A stretch of DNA of 64,000 nt from Heyndrickxia sporothermodurans (lineage in GTDB: Bacteria > Bacillota > Bacilli > Bacillales > Bacillaceae_C). The stretch covers positions 27,570 to 91,569 of the forward strand of contig BORH01000018.1 in assembly GCA_018333075.1 (NCBI GenBank). Direction: 5' to 3'. Both the position numbers and the translations under genes were made by a program. Positions within the stretch are counted from its first letter, which is position 1. The number at the start of each line of letters is the position of its first letter. This document shows, piece after piece, positions 52,439-61,963 of the stretch. The notes below the pieces were generated by a model, which saw only the letters and a program-made list of their open reading frames with translations, did not search any database and was not told the origin of the DNA.

Positions 52439-55021
52439 ATGAAATTTTTGAAAAAGTGGTTATGTGTTGCTGTTCTTTTGGGAAGTGTATTCGTGCAAAT
52501 GCCTAATGTACAAGCTAGTGATGAGCAGGAATTACGTAATATAGCTAAAGGTTTACCATATGAATGGTCAGAGGAACCTGATGTAGCATATCCTGATACT
52601 GGTTTTAAGCTTACAGATGGGAAGTATGGAAAATTAGATAAGTCCGATCCAGCTTGGGTTGGACACGTAAATAAAAAAACACGAGAGGTAATCTTTGATT
52701 TAGGTGAGGAGAAGTCCATTTCGAGTATTAAGGCACATTTTTTACAGGACTACCCTAAATCATCTATTCTTGTCCCATTAACTGTATCCATGTACGTCTC
52801 TGATGATAAGGAACATTGGGGCACACTTTCCCATAATTCCACAAAGCTTTTATGGGGGGAAGGACCACCAAGAGACGAGACATTTGTTTGGGATGGAAGC
52901 AAGGATGGGATAAAAAGTGGTAGTTCTAATGCAACGATGGCTTATGCCCGTTATGTAAAGGTAACATTTTCAATGCATCCAACCGCTCGAACTCTTATAG
53001 ATGAAATTGAAATTTGGGGTGCAGATGGAAAACTAGAAGGAGCAGAAACCGTTGTTCCTGAAACTCCAGAATACCTCCGTGCTGGGGATGCAACAGATGG
53101 AATTAATAATTTGGTATTGCTTTATAATGGCCATTATCCGGAAGGAAAAGGAGATTGGTCGAAGGAGCGAATTATTCCAAATATAAGTTATGTTGATAAA
53201 CAAGGAGAACCTCAAGACTGGTTTTACGATGGGGTCCTTTATTTAGGTTTACAATCACCAGATGGAAGAGATTATGGAAAAGGTGAAACGATTCTAAAGG
53301 ACTGGAATTGGTACCTTGATAAAACCTTTGGCGAAAGTGGAGATATGCACCAACTAAATGAAGCAACGAAGGAAGTAGCGGAAAAGTTAAACGAGCCGAA
53401 CCATCAAGAAAAAGTTGTATTAATGATTCCAGATCCTGGGCAGAGTATAACCAATTTTGGCGATGTCGATGGCGATGGAATCATAGAAAGCTTTAATGCT
53501 GCAGATGTTGGCGAAGAAAAAGCGATGGAAAATAGAAAAAAGGTCATGAACTGGTGGGTGAATGAGGTAAAGAAAAGATGGGATAACGGTAATTATTCCA
53601 ATCTTAAACTGTCAGGGATATATTGGTTGAATGAACAAATTGAACCCGGAAATGTTGCACCAGAGTTAATCAAGTATATAAGTAATTTAGTTCATGATAA
53701 AAATTTAAAGTTTTTTTGGATTCCACATTTTTTAGCATATAAAAGTCATATGTGGAAGGATGTTGGCTTTGATGTGACAGCCTTTCAGCCAAATTATTTC
53801 TTTGGTGGGGTGAATGTAGATCGCCTAGAGGACGCAGCAAATACTGCAAAGCAATATGGAATGGGAGTAGAAATTGAATTTGATGATCGGATGCTGACGG
53901 ACGGGGAATTTCGAGAACGCTATATAGAATATCTAAACAGCGGCGTTAAATATGGGTATATGCAAAATGGCTTTAAAGCATATTATCAAGGAAACGATGC
54001 CATATACAATTCGGCAGTAAGTAAAGATCCTGCTACTCGTATTTTATATGATTGGCTTTATCAATTCGTTAATGGAACATATGAAATGAATGATGAACCA
54101 GCTCCTGATGTTGATTTGAAAATGAATGGAAAATTGATTGAAAGTGGAGCGAAGACCTCCGATTCTGATCCTGTACAGTTTGCATGGAATGTAAAAAATG
54201 ATGAAGGGAAAGGATTAACTAAAGTAACGGCCGTATTTGATGGAAAAGTGTATGAAGAGAATACACCTATTGATTTAGCTGGAAAACCAGGTAAGCATGA
54301 GCTAGTTGTAACAGTCGTTGCAGGAAAGGTGAAGAAAACGACCTATGTAATTGAGGTTGGTACTAGTGCAGAAGATATGAAAAAACTTGTAGACCGTTTT
54401 GAAAGCTCAGGTCAATTTGCAAATCATGGAGCAGCCCGAGCTCTACAGGTTCATCTAGAGACCTTGAAGCACTTTGAAGCAAGTGGTTCTACCGATAAGT
54501 TTAAGAAGCATTTGAAGGGATTGAATCTTTTATTAGAGCAACAGAAAAAGGATCAACTGATTTCTCAAAAGGCATATGACATATTAAAAACAGACATGTA
54601 CTATCTATTTGGCAATCTCGCCTTAAATAAAGCGGCAGAAGCATCCTCTGTTGAAGGTGCTAGACCAGAATTAACAGCAGATAAGGCTGTAGATGGGTAC
54701 TATGCTACAAGATGGGCTAGTGACTATGTAGACAATACTTGGTATCTAGTTGATCTAGGAGAGAAAAAGGAATTTGATACGGTAACCATTGATTGGGAAG
54801 CCGCTTATGCAAAAAAATACAAAGTATTAGTTTCTGAAGATAAGATTCATTGGACCAATGTCATACAGAATAATGGTGGGATCATTGATGGTAAGGGAGG
54901 TAAGGAAGTTATACATTTTGACTCAGTAAAGGGAAGATATGTTAAATTCGAAGGAATCGCTAGAGCGACAGATTATGGATATTCATTCTATGAATTTGGT
55001 GTATATCAAATTGGTAATTGA
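52439..55021 (+). CDS. Secreted DUF4855 protein with discoidin and FIMAH-type domains
   Basis: 860 residues with a signal peptide (WLCVAVLLGSVFVQM, cleavage after VQA). In order: a discoidin-like N-terminal region (30-190, TREVIFDLGEEKSISSIKAH), a DUF4855 domain (about 215-545; DGINNLVLLYNGHYP, YDGVLYLGLQSPDGR, GIYWLNEQIEPG), an Ig-like stretch, a FIMAH-type helical domain (645-725; MKKLVDRFESSGQFANHGAA) and a C-terminal F5/8C domain (730-860). DUF4855 has a glycosidase-like barrel but no proven activity known to me. The FIMAH and F5/8C parts recur in the GH20 protein downstream. A CATGGGGGTAGCG site precedes the ATG. Confidence 0.85.
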   Translation: MKFLKKWLCVAVLLGSVFVQMPNVQASDEQELRNIAKGLPYEWSEEPDVAYPDTGFKLTDGKYGKLDKSDPAWVGHVNKKTREVIFDLGEEKSISSIKAHFLQDYPKSSILVPLTVSMYVSDDKEHWGTLSHNSTKLLWGEGPPRDETFVWDGSKDGIKSGSSNATMAYARYVKVTFSMHPTARTLIDEIEIWGADGKLEGAETVVPETPEYLRAGDATDGINNLVLLYNGHYPEGKGDWSKERIIPNISYVDKQGEPQDWFYDGVLYLGLQSPDGRDYGKGETILKDWNWYLDKTFGESGDMHQLNEATKEVAEKLNEPNHQEKVVLMIPDPGQSITNFGDVDGDGIIESFNAADVGEEKAMENRKKVMNWWVNEVKKRWDNGNYSNLKLSGIYWLNEQIEPGNVAPELIKYISNLVHDKNLKFFWIPHFLAYKSHMWKDVGFDVTAFQPNYFFGGVNVDRLEDAANTAKQYGMGVEIEFDDRMLTDGEFRERYIEYLNSGVKYGYMQNGFKAYYQGNDAIYNSAVSKDPATRILYDWLYQFVNGTYEMNDEPAPDVDLKMNGKLIESGAKTSDSDPVQFAWNVKNDEGKGLTKVTAVFDGKVYEENTPIDLAGKPGKHELVVTVVAGKVKKTTYVIEVGTSAEDMKKLVDRFESSGQFANHGAARALQVHLETLKHFEASGSTDKFKKHLKGLNLLLEQQKKDQLISQKAYDILKTDMYYLFGNLALNKAAEASSVEGARPELTADKAVDGYYATRWASDYVDNTWYLVDLGEKKEFDTVTIDWEAAYAKKYKVLVSEDKIHWTNVIQNNGGIIDGKGGKEVIHFDSVKGRYVKFEGIARATDYGYSFYEFGVYQIGN

Positions 55022-55070
55022 TTTTTTTAATAAGGATTAACATTGGAAAAGTCGAAAGGGAGTGATAAAA

Positions 55071-55424
55071 ATGAAAAATCGTCATTTGATAAAAAGCAAA
55101 ATCATTCCCTTTCCATTCATATTCATTGGATATTTGACCATCTGTATAGCCATACAATTATCCTCTACAACAAATGCCAGCTTCACAGACATAATAAATA
55201 TTGAAGGGCATATCTCATTTAGCTCTCAATATAGTAAGCCACAGACTTCTGAAAAGGACCCTGCAAAAGATGAAGAAAACTCTGCTAAATCAATAGATCC
55301 TGGACAGGTAACCAATAAAAAAGAAAAAAATGATCATGACTCTCGTAAGATTACGATAGAAAAGGGAATGACAGATAAGACAGTAAATGAGAAGTCTTCC
55401 GATATACCTCAACCAGAAAGTTAA
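55071..55424 (+). CDS. TapA-like TasA fibre assembly protein
   Basis: 117 residues from ATG 55071 after GAAAGGGAGTG. One N-terminal membrane or signal segment (FPFIFIGYLTICIAIQLSST) is followed by NASFTDIINIEGHISFS and a long charged, disordered tail. The segment after the helix resembles the start of TapA (YqxM), which anchors TasA fibres in B. subtilis. It is about half the length of TapA. Position before sipW and tasA supports the call. Confidence 0.62.
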   Translation: MKNRHLIKSKIIPFPFIFIGYLTICIAIQLSSTTNASFTDIINIEGHISFSSQYSKPQTSEKDPAKDEENSAKSIDPGQVTNKKEKNDHDSRKITIEKGMTDKTVNEKSSDIPQPES

Positions 55425-55488
55425 AATACTGAAAATTAGGAATCTTGAACATGGTAATGTTAGATTCATTCTAGGAGAAGGTGGCTTT

Positions 55489-56046
55489 ATGAAGGAAAAA
55501 AAGGGGTTGAATATAGTTGGTAGAATGGTTACGGCTATATTATTTTTATTCATCGTTTTCACTATGTTCACTTTCATTTCATCTAAAGCGATGGGAGGAG
55601 AGACTAGTTTATTTGGTTACCAGCTTAAAGCTGTTTTGTCAGGATCGATGGAACCAAAAATACAAACTGGATCGCTCATTTCAATCAAGACAGGTGGAGA
55701 TAGGTCGCGTTTTAAAAAAGGCAATGTTATCACATATAGAACAAAAGAGAATATCGTTATTACCCATAGAATTGTGAAAGTGGAAAGAAACGGTCAACAA
55801 TATATTACTAAAGGTGATAACAATAATGGAGCTGATTTAGAGCCTGTAAATGCTGATCAAATTATTGGTCAATATACAGGATTTACACTGCCATATGTCG
55901 GGTATGTAACGAATCTAGCAAATTCAAAGCAAGGAGCTATCGTGTTGTTTATATTACCAGGAATTTTGTTTATTGGTTATTCGATAAAAATCTTTTGGAG
56001 CCTGTTTAAGCAAGTGGAGAAGCTTAAGGAGAATAGTCAATTTTAA
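55489..56046 (+). CDS. sipW: ER-type signal peptidase I, SipW-like
   Basis: 185 residues from ATG 55489 (MKEKKGLNIVGRMVTAILFL), preceded by GGAGAAGG; a more distal start overlaps the previous gene. Two membrane helices, N-terminal and C-terminal (AIVLFILPGILFIGYSI). Catalytic Ser in AVLSGSMEPKI and His in VITHRIVKV in place of Lys define the ER/SipW class, which processes TasA-type precursors. Confidence 0.92.
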   Translation: MKEKKGLNIVGRMVTAILFLFIVFTMFTFISSKAMGGETSLFGYQLKAVLSGSMEPKIQTGSLISIKTGGDRSRFKKGNVITYRTKENIVITHRIVKVERNGQQYITKGDNNNGADLEPVNADQIIGQYTGFTLPYVGYVTNLANSKQGAIVLFILPGILFIGYSIKIFWSLFKQVEKLKENSQF

Positions 56047-56078
56047 TAATCTTAAAAGAATCTTAGGAGGAATTTATT

Positions 56079-56666
56079 ATGGATATAAAAAAACAGCTTG
56101 GCATAGGAATTATGTCTGCATTGCTAGGTTTAACATTAGTTGGAAGCGGGACATATGCCTATTTTAGTGACAGTGAAAAAACGAATAATACTTTCGCTGC
56201 AGGAACGTTGGACTTAGCGATTAACCCTACACAAGTGATTAATGTAGATAATATTAAACCAGGCGATTGGATGGTTCGTGATTTTGAATTAATAAATAAC
56301 GGTACATTAGATATCGAGAAGGTACTATTGCAAACGGATTACACGGTTAATGATGTGAAGGGTGATAATAAGGAGGACTTTGGCAAGTATATCGAAGTAG
56401 AGTTTCTATACAATGCAGATAAGTTAGATGAAGTTATTTATAAAACGACTCTTGCTCAGCTGAAGGAGATGACACCTGAGGCGATTAATAAACATATTTT
56501 TTATCCTGTATATGGAGAAAAGGGGCTTCCTGTTGGTACTAGTGATGATTTCATTGTTAAATTTAACTTCATTGATAATGGAAAGGATCAAAATGAATTC
56601 CAAGGAGACTCTATTAAGCTAACTTGGACATTTAATGCTCAGCAAACAGCGGGAGAAGAAAAATAA
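56079..56666 (+). CDS. tasA: TasA/camelysin (CalY)-family matrix protein
   Basis: 195 residues. Signal sequence GIGIMSALLGLTLVGSGTYA with SipW-type cleavage before YFSDSE, then the family start NTFAAGTLDLAINP. TasA and CalY form amyloid-like or beta-solenoid fibres in Bacillus biofilms; camelysin has also been described as a metalloprotease. It directly follows sipW (32 bases; CTTAGGAGG). Confidence 0.92.
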   Translation: MDIKKQLGIGIMSALLGLTLVGSGTYAYFSDSEKTNNTFAAGTLDLAINPTQVINVDNIKPGDWMVRDFELINNGTLDIEKVLLQTDYTVNDVKGDNKEDFGKYIEVEFLYNADKLDEVIYKTTLAQLKEMTPEAINKHIFYPVYGEKGLPVGTSDDFIVKFNFIDNGKDQNEFQGDSIKLTWTFNAQQTAGEEK

Positions 56667-56760
56667 AGCTTAGCCGATTCCCTATTTTCGCGAATATTTA
56701 ATGAGAAAGCCTCTGAATAAGATTTCAAATCCTTATTTATTAGGGGGAAGGACAGTGAGG

Positions 56761-59700
56761 ATGAAAAAACCATTTATTTGGATTGCTTGTATGTTTATTG
56801 TAATGTTTCCTTTCGTTCAACCTGAACGTGCAGTTGCTACTACTAAAAATTTGGCTTTAGGTAAGCCGGCTTTTGCTTCAGGAAATGAAGTAGATTGGCT
56901 CATCCCTGAGAATGCAGTGGATGGTGATATGAAATCAAGATGGTCCTCCGCTATAGAAGATGATCAATGGTTCTATGTGGATTTAGGTGAAAGTAAGAAA
57001 ATATCTCGAGTAGTTATTCATTGGCAAACTCCCGCGGAAAGATACAAAATTCTCGTTTCAAATGATAAAGAGAATTGGACTAATGTAAAGGATGGGGAAT
57101 TAACAGCAGCCATTAGCGGAAAAGATGTGATTGAATTTGACCAAACCGAGGCAAGATATGTTAAATTTCAGGGAGTAAAAAGGAGACCGGTGGAAGGGAC
57201 ATTGTATGGTTATTCATTCTGGGAATTTGAAGTATATGAAGAGAAAGATGCTTTGCCTCCCATCCTTGAAGAACTGAAAGAAAAGATAGTCATTGATAAA
57301 GGACAAACAAAGGTTATTCTTCCTCCAATTCGTGATGGCTATAAGGTAACTCTCATTGGAAGTGATCGAATCCCTGTCATAGATGAAAAAGGAAATATCC
57401 ATACACCGTTAGTAGATGTGAAGGTTCATCTTCTTTTTCAAATAGAAGACGAGAGTGATCCAGAACATAAACTATCTGGAAATGTGCTTGTAACGGTACC
57501 TGGTCAATATCCTCAAAATGAACAGTTAAATAAAGAACCGAGGGTAATTCCATCGTTACGTGAATGGTTAGGACGTAAGGGAGATTTTACATTGACAGGG
57601 TCTTCCAAAATTGTCGTAGATCCAAAGGATAAAGAAATCCTTCGAAAAACGGCAGAAATAATGAAAGACGATTTAAAAGATTTTACTAAGCTTTCTCTAG
57701 ATATCGATTATGGAAAGCCAAAATCAGGCGATATTTATCTTGCAATAGATGCTTCGTTATCCAATCTTGGTAAAGAGGGCTCGATCTTTAATGTAACCGA
57801 TTACGTATCTATCACTTCAATGGATGCTAAAGGTGTATTCTATGGTACAAGAACGGCACTGCAGATTTTAAAGCAGGATGAAGAGCATATTCATATACCG
57901 AAGGGAATCGCAAGGGATTATCCGAAGTATGAAGATCGAGGGTTTATGATTGATGTAGGTAGAAAATTTTATACGATTGAGTTTCTGCGAGATTATGTGA
58001 AGCAAATGTCCTTTTATAAAATGAATCGTTTTCAAATTCATTTAAATGATGATGTAGGGACACCGTTTTCTGACGGATCGAGGGGAGCTTTTCGACTAGA
58101 AAGTGAAAAATATCCTGGGCTAACAAGCAAAACTGGCTCCTATACGAAGGATGAGTTTAGGGATCTTCAACAGCTTGGGATGGATTATGGGGTAAATGTC
58201 GTTCCAGAAATTGATACACCAGGACATTCCAGAGCATTTATTGAGTATGATTCATCATTAGGAAAAGATGGAGAGCTAGATATTTCAAAGCAAAAAACAG
58301 TTGATTTTGTAAAAGGGCTATTTGATGAATATATTGATGGAGAGAATCCTACTTTTATAGGGCCAGATGTTCATATAGGTACAGATGAATATTGGGGAGG
58401 CAATAAAGAATTATTTCGAAAGTATATGGATACTCTCATTAAACATATAAATAGTAAAGGCAAGCATCCTCGTTTATGGGGAGGGCTGACGATGTTTGAT
58501 GGAGAAACTCCTGTAAGCAATGATGCGACAATGGATATATGGTATGAGCCTTATGGCAGTGCCCAGCAGGCTACTGATCTAGGTTATGAAATAGTAAATG
58601 TGTATACAAATCTATTGTATATTGTTCCTCAATTATATGCGGATTACTTAAATTCTGGATATTTATATGAGAATTGGGAGCCGAATAATTGGGTGGAAAC
58701 AGTTCTCCCATATGGCCAGCCAAATCTTAAAGGTGGGATGTTTGCTTTATGGAATGATGTTTCTGTACAAAAGGGTGTATCGATGGCAGATTCTAATCAT
58801 AGAATTTTACCTGGGATGCAAGTATTATCTGAGAAAATGTGGTCAGGAACAAGAGAAGATAGAGATTTTAATAAGTTTGAAGAGACGAAATTGAAAATTG
58901 GTGATGCCCCAAATGTAAACCTATCTTTTAAAATAAATGTAAAGAATGAAGAGGGAAATGTCATTAAGTATTCGTTTGAGAACGGTTTAAAGGATTCATC
59001 AGGAAATGACTTTGACGGTGCAAGTAAAAATATCAATGAAATAGAAGGATTATTTGGAAAAGGGATAAGATTGAATGGTGGAGAGAGTAATGTACAGACA
59101 CCTTTACGTTCTTTAGGCTTTGGATGGACCCTTTCAATGTGGATTAATCCAGATAAAGACAATCCGAATGATGCTATACTCATGGAGTCACCGGAAGGAC
59201 AACTGAAGCTTACTCAGGGGGATACTGGAAAGCTGGGTTTTTCAAAGGAAGGGTATGATAGTGTTTTTGATTACAAGGTTCCAGCGGGAGAATGGACACA
59301 TATTCTATTGACAGGTGATAGTAGCGGTACCTCTCTCTATGTCAATGGTGGTGAATACGTAGAAACTCTTAATAAAGTAGGAAAGAAGCTTGAGACATTG
59401 GTATTGCCGTTAAAAACAATTGGTAGTAAAACAAATTCGTTTAAAGGCTCTATTGATGATGTTAGAATCATGAATCAAGCTGTAAATTTAAATGGTAATT
59501 TAGCATTAAATAAAAAGGTAGAATCATCAACGCCACAATCATCTGCCTATTCTCCAGAAAAGGCCGTGGATGGGAAAGGTGATACGAGGTGGTCTAGTGA
59601 CACAGTAGATAATGCTTGGTTTATAGTTGACCTTGGAGAGCGAACGGATATAGATAAAATAGCTATTTCTTGGGAAAATGCGTATGCAAAGAAATACAAG

Positions 59701-60369
59701 ATTTTAGTTTCTGATGATAATGAGCATTGGACAAATGTGATGAAAGATAGTGGAGTTATAACTGGAAATGGTGGAAGAGAAATTATTAAATTTGATCCTG
59801 TTAATGCTAGATATGTTAAATTTCAAGGGGTTGAACGAGCGACGATCTTTGGATATTCCTTTTACGAATTTGAAGTATATAATGAAAAAAATGTTCTAGG
59901 AAATAAATCCGCTTTAAAAAATCGTTTCATGGAAGTTAATGCTGAAAAGCTCGATATGGAGAAGTTTACTGAAGAAAGCCGGAATAATTTAAAGCAAGCA
60001 TTGCAGGAAGCTGAAAAACTCCTTAACAAGCTTGATACAACTCAATTAGAACTTGATAGCGGATTAGAAAGCTTGAACAAGGCAAGAGATGGATTGGTCA
60101 AAATTACAGCAACAAGCATGAAACAGCTTGTCGAGCGTTTTGAACAGGAAGGTGAGTTTACTAACCATGGTGCTGCACAATCTTTAATTGTGCACTTAAC
60201 AGCTGTAGCTGTATATGAGAATAAAGGTCAAGCAGATAAAGTAGTTAAACATATGGAAGGCTTTAAATTATTGCTTGAAAATCAAAAAGAAAAAGGGATG
60301 GTTTCAAAGAAAGCTTATACAGTCCTTAAAGGGTATGCAGAAGTAGTAATAAAAAATTGGGAATCATAA
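56761..60369 (+). CDS. Secreted multidomain GH20 beta-hexosaminidase
   Basis: 1202 residues from ATG 56761; GTG 56755 is an equally possible start after GGGGGAAGG. Signal peptide to about residue 28. Domains: F5/8C (30-160), GH20b N-terminal domain (255-390), GH20 barrel (395-730) with HIGTDEYWGG holding the Asp-Glu catalytic pair (about 540-541), LamG-like (770-930), second F5/8C (935-1060), FIVAR-like three-helix region (to about 1120), and a FIMAH-type C-terminus (MKQLVERFEQEGEFTNHGAA). It should release terminal N-acetylhexosamines from glycans outside the cell. It follows tasA by 94 bases. Confidence 0.92.
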   Translation: MKKPFIWIACMFIVMFPFVQPERAVATTKNLALGKPAFASGNEVDWLIPENAVDGDMKSRWSSAIEDDQWFYVDLGESKKISRVVIHWQTPAERYKILVSNDKENWTNVKDGELTAAISGKDVIEFDQTEARYVKFQGVKRRPVEGTLYGYSFWEFEVYEEKDALPPILEELKEKIVIDKGQTKVILPPIRDGYKVTLIGSDRIPVIDEKGNIHTPLVDVKVHLLFQIEDESDPEHKLSGNVLVTVPGQYPQNEQLNKEPRVIPSLREWLGRKGDFTLTGSSKIVVDPKDKEILRKTAEIMKDDLKDFTKLSLDIDYGKPKSGDIYLAIDASLSNLGKEGSIFNVTDYVSITSMDAKGVFYGTRTALQILKQDEEHIHIPKGIARDYPKYEDRGFMIDVGRKFYTIEFLRDYVKQMSFYKMNRFQIHLNDDVGTPFSDGSRGAFRLESEKYPGLTSKTGSYTKDEFRDLQQLGMDYGVNVVPEIDTPGHSRAFIEYDSSLGKDGELDISKQKTVDFVKGLFDEYIDGENPTFIGPDVHIGTDEYWGGNKELFRKYMDTLIKHINSKGKHPRLWGGLTMFDGETPVSNDATMDIWYEPYGSAQQATDLGYEIVNVYTNLLYIVPQLYADYLNSGYLYENWEPNNWVETVLPYGQPNLKGGMFALWNDVSVQKGVSMADSNHRILPGMQVLSEKMWSGTREDRDFNKFEETKLKIGDAPNVNLSFKINVKNEEGNVIKYSFENGLKDSSGNDFDGASKNINEIEGLFGKGIRLNGGESNVQTPLRSLGFGWTLSMWINPDKDNPNDAILMESPEGQLKLTQGDTGKLGFSKEGYDSVFDYKVPAGEWTHILLTGDSSGTSLYVNGGEYVETLNKVGKKLETLVLPLKTIGSKTNSFKGSIDDVRIMNQAVNLNGNLALNKKVESSTPQSSAYSPEKAVDGKGDTRWSSDTVDNAWFIVDLGERTDIDKIAISWENAYAKKYKILVSDDNEHWTNVMKDSGVITGNGGREIIKFDPVNARYVKFQGVERATIFGYSFYEFEVYNEKNVLGNKSALKNRFMEVNAEKLDMEKFTEESRNNLKQALQEAEKLLNKLDTTQLELDSGLESLNKARDGLVKITATSMKQLVERFEQEGEFTNHGAAQSLIVHLTAVAVYENKGQADKVVKHMEGFKLLLENQKEKGMVSKKAYTVLKGYAEVVIKNWES

Positions 60370-60379
60370 AAAGAATGTG

Positions 60380-60405
60380 CCGGGCATACTAGTTGCCCGG
60401 TATTT
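60380..60405. terminator. Convergent terminator
   Basis: CCGGGCA (60380-60386) and TGCCCGG (60394-60400) form a stem, followed by TATTTTTATGG; A-rich sequence on the other side makes it usable by the minus-strand deacetylase gene. Confidence 0.8.
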
Positions 60406-61176
60406 TTATGGATTAAAAAAAGGAAAAAGTTGTGATGGATTTGGTAGAATACCTTTTGCGCGATATAGCATTTCAGAAACAGTTACACACTCATAGCCCT
60501 CCTTTTGCAAAGCTGCTAATATCTCATCCAAAGCTTTTACTGTTTGGCTACGATTACCTCCTGCATCATGCATTAGAATGATATCGCCGGGTCTCGTATC
60601 TGAAATGACATTATTCACTATCTTATTGACTCCAGGGCGTTTCCAGTCCTCTGTATCTTGATGCCACGACCACATGATGATTTTAAAATCTTTTTTTATA
60701 GCCGTGTGAATAATATTTTCGTTGTAATACCCTCCAACTGGGCGAAAGAGGGATGGACGGTATCCGGCAATGCTTTGAATAATATTGGATGTTTGTTTTA
60801 GTTCTGCATTTAAATTTTTGATATTTTTTCTCACGCTATAATAGTGATGATACGTATGATTTGCTATCTCATGACCTTCATCAACTTGTCTTTTTATAAT
60901 CTGTGGAAACTTCTCTGCATGCTCTCCGATAACAAAAAATGTTGCTTTTGCATGATACTTGGCTAATAAGTCTAAAATTTGTGGGGTAAAGACAGAGCTG
61001 GGCCCATCATCAAAGGTTAATGCTACCATTTTTTCTTTTGTATGAACATCCCAAAATACTTTACCTGTTTTCTCAAATTCCATGCGTCCTTTAGAAGATG
61101 CAGACAATTCGGTTGGGTAGCTAAAACAGAAAAAATAACTTAAAAAAATTGAGATAACCGATAAAGATAACTTCAT
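60406..61176 (-). CDS. Polysaccharide deacetylase (NodB homology), secreted
   Basis: 256 residues with a signal peptide (LSVISIFLSYFFCFSYP). NodB motifs: VALTFDDGPSS (catalytic Asp and first zinc Asp), ANHTYHHYY (zinc His pair), FRPVGGYYN, MWSWHQDTEDW, DIILMHDAGG. It should deacetylate N-acetylglucosamine residues in peptidoglycan, chitin or an exopolysaccharide. It converges on the GH20 gene. No counterpart of pdaB is claimed. Confidence 0.9.
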   Translation of the reverse strand: MKLSLSVISIFLSYFFCFSYPTELSASSKGRMEFEKTGKVFWDVHTKEKMVALTFDDGPSSVFTPQILDLLAKYHAKATFFVIGEHAEKFPQIIKRQVDEGHEIANHTYHHYYSVRKNIKNLNAELKQTSNIIQSIAGYRPSLFRPVGGYYNENIIHTAIKKDFKIIMWSWHQDTEDWKRPGVNKIVNNVISDTRPGDIILMHDAGGNRSQTVKALDEILAALQKEGYECVTVSEMLYRAKGILPNPSQLFPFFNP

Positions 61177-61376
61177 TAATATGAACTCCTATTAGTAAAT
61201 TTATCTTTAGTCTATGTAATCCCCCAAATTTTATTAGGTTCCCATTTTACTTAAAAATGGACAGTTTTAAAATGAATGGACAAGTAAGGGTTTTCTTGAT
61301 TTGGTAATGTTTTTATAGCTGTCATTTGAATTAGAAAATGGGGTTAGTAAAAAATATTTATTGGGAGGAGTTAATG

Positions 61377-61820
61377 ATGAATGTTATTACTTCATTTAAT
61401 GAAAAACGAAGAGAAAGACAAATAAAGTATGAACGAAAATTATTAAAGGAACTTTCTATACAAAGTTTAAAGAAAAGTGTACAGGAGTATTTTGGATCTG
61501 AGCGGATTGAAGGCGGAATATGGATTCAACAAGGTGTTGAAGAGGGCTGCTATGATGTCGCTATAGAAGCTTATTTACTTGGTGGACAATTTAGCCGTTT
61601 TAGCCATTATGGAGAAACTGTAGATGAAATAAAAGGACGATGTAAGAATGAAATTACCCATTTAACAGACACGTTATATAATTTTTGGCTATATTGGAAA
61701 TTTGGAGATCAAGGATTTATCCAAGAATCTATTTTTTATACATGTGAGCAGTTTGTGGATTATTGGTGGATGGAGGGATTCGTAAAAGGAGAACAAAGAA
61801 GAAAATTAAGACTACATTAG
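61377..61820 (+). CDS. ybaK: YbaK-like DUF2521 protein
   Basis: 147 residues from ATG 61377 (MNVITSFNEKRRERQIKYER); ATG 61374 is an alternative. TTGGGAGGAG precedes it. Gene order ybaK-cwlD-salA matches B. subtilis downstream of rpsI, which supports the identity. Rich in aromatic residues (LYNFWLYWKFGDQGF, FVDYWWMEGF). Function unknown. Confidence 0.85.
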   Translation: MNVITSFNEKRRERQIKYERKLLKELSIQSLKKSVQEYFGSERIEGGIWIQQGVEEGCYDVAIEAYLLGGQFSRFSHYGETVDEIKGRCKNEITHLTDTLYNFWLYWKFGDQGFIQESIFYTCEQFVDYWWMEGFVKGEQRRKLRLH

Positions 61821-61835
61821 CACGATAGTTTGGGG

Positions 61836-61893
61836 CTCTTTTGCGCAATAAGTTTCAACTAATTGCTTCTATAGTAAAGAAAGAGCCTCAGAA
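61836..61893 (+). terminator. Terminator-like hairpin after ybaK
   Basis: GGGGCTCTTT pairs with AAAGAGCCTC across a long loop; the downstream T-run is weak. Possibly only a transcription boundary. Confidence 0.45.
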
Positions 61894-61963
61894 AAATTTA
61901 TGTTCTAAAACCTAACCTTGTCCCATATGTTTTCAATAGAAGAATGGGAAGGGAAGGTTTTGA

